Of a stretch of 6,390 nucleotides of DNA, positions 5,795-6,390 are shown piece by piece. The notes beneath the pieces are model-generated. The model worked only from the letters and a program-made list of their open reading frames with translations, searched no databases and had not been told where the DNA came from. The position numbers and the translations under genes were made by a program. Each line of letters opens with the position of its first letter. Positions within the stretch are counted from its first letter, which is position 1. Source of the stretch: Thauera sp. UBA6194 (GTDB lineage Bacteria > Pseudomonadota > Gammaproteobacteria > Burkholderiales > Rhodocyclaceae); the NCBI GenBank assembly GCA_002422685.1, contig DITC01000073.1, positions 39,367 to 45,756 on the forward strand, written 5' to 3'.

Positions 5795-6390
5795 ATGGCG
5801 GAAATCACCGCAAGCATGGTCAAGGAACTGCGCGAGAAAACCGACGCGCCGATGATGGAATGCAAGAAGGCGCTGACCGAAGCGGCCGGCGACATGGGCA
5901 AGGCCGAAGAGATCCTGCGCGTCAAGCTCGGCAACAAGGCCTCCAAGGCCGCTGCCCGCATCGCCGCCGAAGGCGTGGTCGGCATCGACATCTCGGCCGA
6001 CGGCAAGCTCGGCACGATCATCGAGGTCAACTGCGAGACCGACTTCGTCGCCAAGAACGACGACTTCCTGGCGCTGGTTCAAAACTGTGCGGCCCTCGTC
6101 TCGGCGCACAACCCGGCCGACGTGGCCGCGCTGTCGGCGCTGCCGATGGGCGAGGGCACGGTCGAGTCGACCCGCGCCGCGCTGGTCGGCAAGATCGGCG
6201 AGAACATGTCCATCCGCCGCTTCACCCGCGTCGAAGCCAAGGGTCAGCTGCTGTCCTACATCCACGGTGGCGCCAAGATCGGCGTGCTGCTCGACCTGGT
6301 CGGCGGTGACGAGCAACTGGGCAAGGACATCGCGATGCACATCGCCGCGTCCAAGCCGAAGGCGCTCGACGCCTCGGGCGTGTCGCAGGA
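5795..6390 (+). CDS. tsf: Elongation factor Ts, N-terminal two-thirds (cut by window edge)
   Basis: EF-Ts is the guanine nucleotide exchange factor that recycles EF-Tu from GDP to GTP during elongation. The 198 visible codons cover the N-terminal domain (UBA-like, about 1-55, with LREKTDAPMMECKKAL at 12-27) and most of the core. The core includes the TDFVAKND motif (82-89), whose Asp83-Phe84 correspond to the E. coli residues Asp80-Phe81 that insert near the EF-Tu Mg site. I read the frame from 5795 to the edge and found no stop or frameshift. The start is fixed by AGGAG (5785-5789), 5 nt before the ATG, and by the family-typical MAEITASMVKELR. It is the second gene of the rpsB-tsf operon, behind a spacer with three hairpins. 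About 95-100 residues should lie beyond the window, judging by the usual 280-300 total. Confidence 0.97.
   Translation, partial: MAEITASMVKELREKTDAPMMECKKALTEAAGDMGKAEEILRVKLGNKASKAAARIAAEGVVGIDISADGKLGTIIEVNCETDFVAKNDDFLALVQNCAALVSAHNPADVAALSALPMGEGTVESTRAALVGKIGENMSIRRFTRVEAKGQLLSYIHGGAKIGVLLDLVGGDEQLGKDIAMHIAASKPKALDASGVSQ

Overview
The window is a compact, GC-rich chromosomal housekeeping region of a betaproteobacterium. The protein sequences and gene order look most like Rhodocyclales (the Thauera/Azoarcus type). That placement comes from protein character and synteny alone, as no search could be run. I see no insertion sequence, phage gene, CRISPR array, tRNA or rRNA, and no block of unusual composition.

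Layout from left to right: (1) the first 70 codons of typA/bipA, a translational GTPase, on the minus strand and cut by the window edge; (2) a 145-bp divergent spacer with a good extended -10 element facing each way; (3) a complete plus-strand purine/MTA-phosphorylase-family gene, best called S-methyl-5'-thioinosine phosphorylase; (4) a 40-bp convergent gap containing a perfect GC palindrome; (5) glnD, the PII uridylyltransferase/uridylyl-removing enzyme, and (6) map, methionine aminopeptidase, both minus strand and separated by 18 bp, so probably one map-glnD transcript; (7) a 319-bp gene-free divergent spacer holding the rpsB promoter and a leader of about 200 nt; (8) rpsB, ribosomal protein S2; (9) a 168-bp spacer with three consecutive hairpins, the first resembling an attenuator; (10) tsf, elongation factor Ts, cut by the right edge.

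The order glnD-map / rpsB-tsf, with the two pairs divergent, matches Escherichia coli and is an old proteobacterial arrangement. It groups translation genes (S2, EF-Ts, removal of the initiator methionine, TypA) with the central nitrogen sensor GlnD. The phosphorylase is the metabolic outlier and would salvage the methylthioadenosine by-product of polyamine (or acyl-homoserine lactone) synthesis after its deamination.

No new system is evident. The parts most worth a second look are non-coding: the long rpsB leader, which is the position of the E. coli S2-regulated leader (t44/tff RNA), and the highly structured rpsB-tsf spacer. An active-site Asn in the phosphorylase also bears on its substrate.
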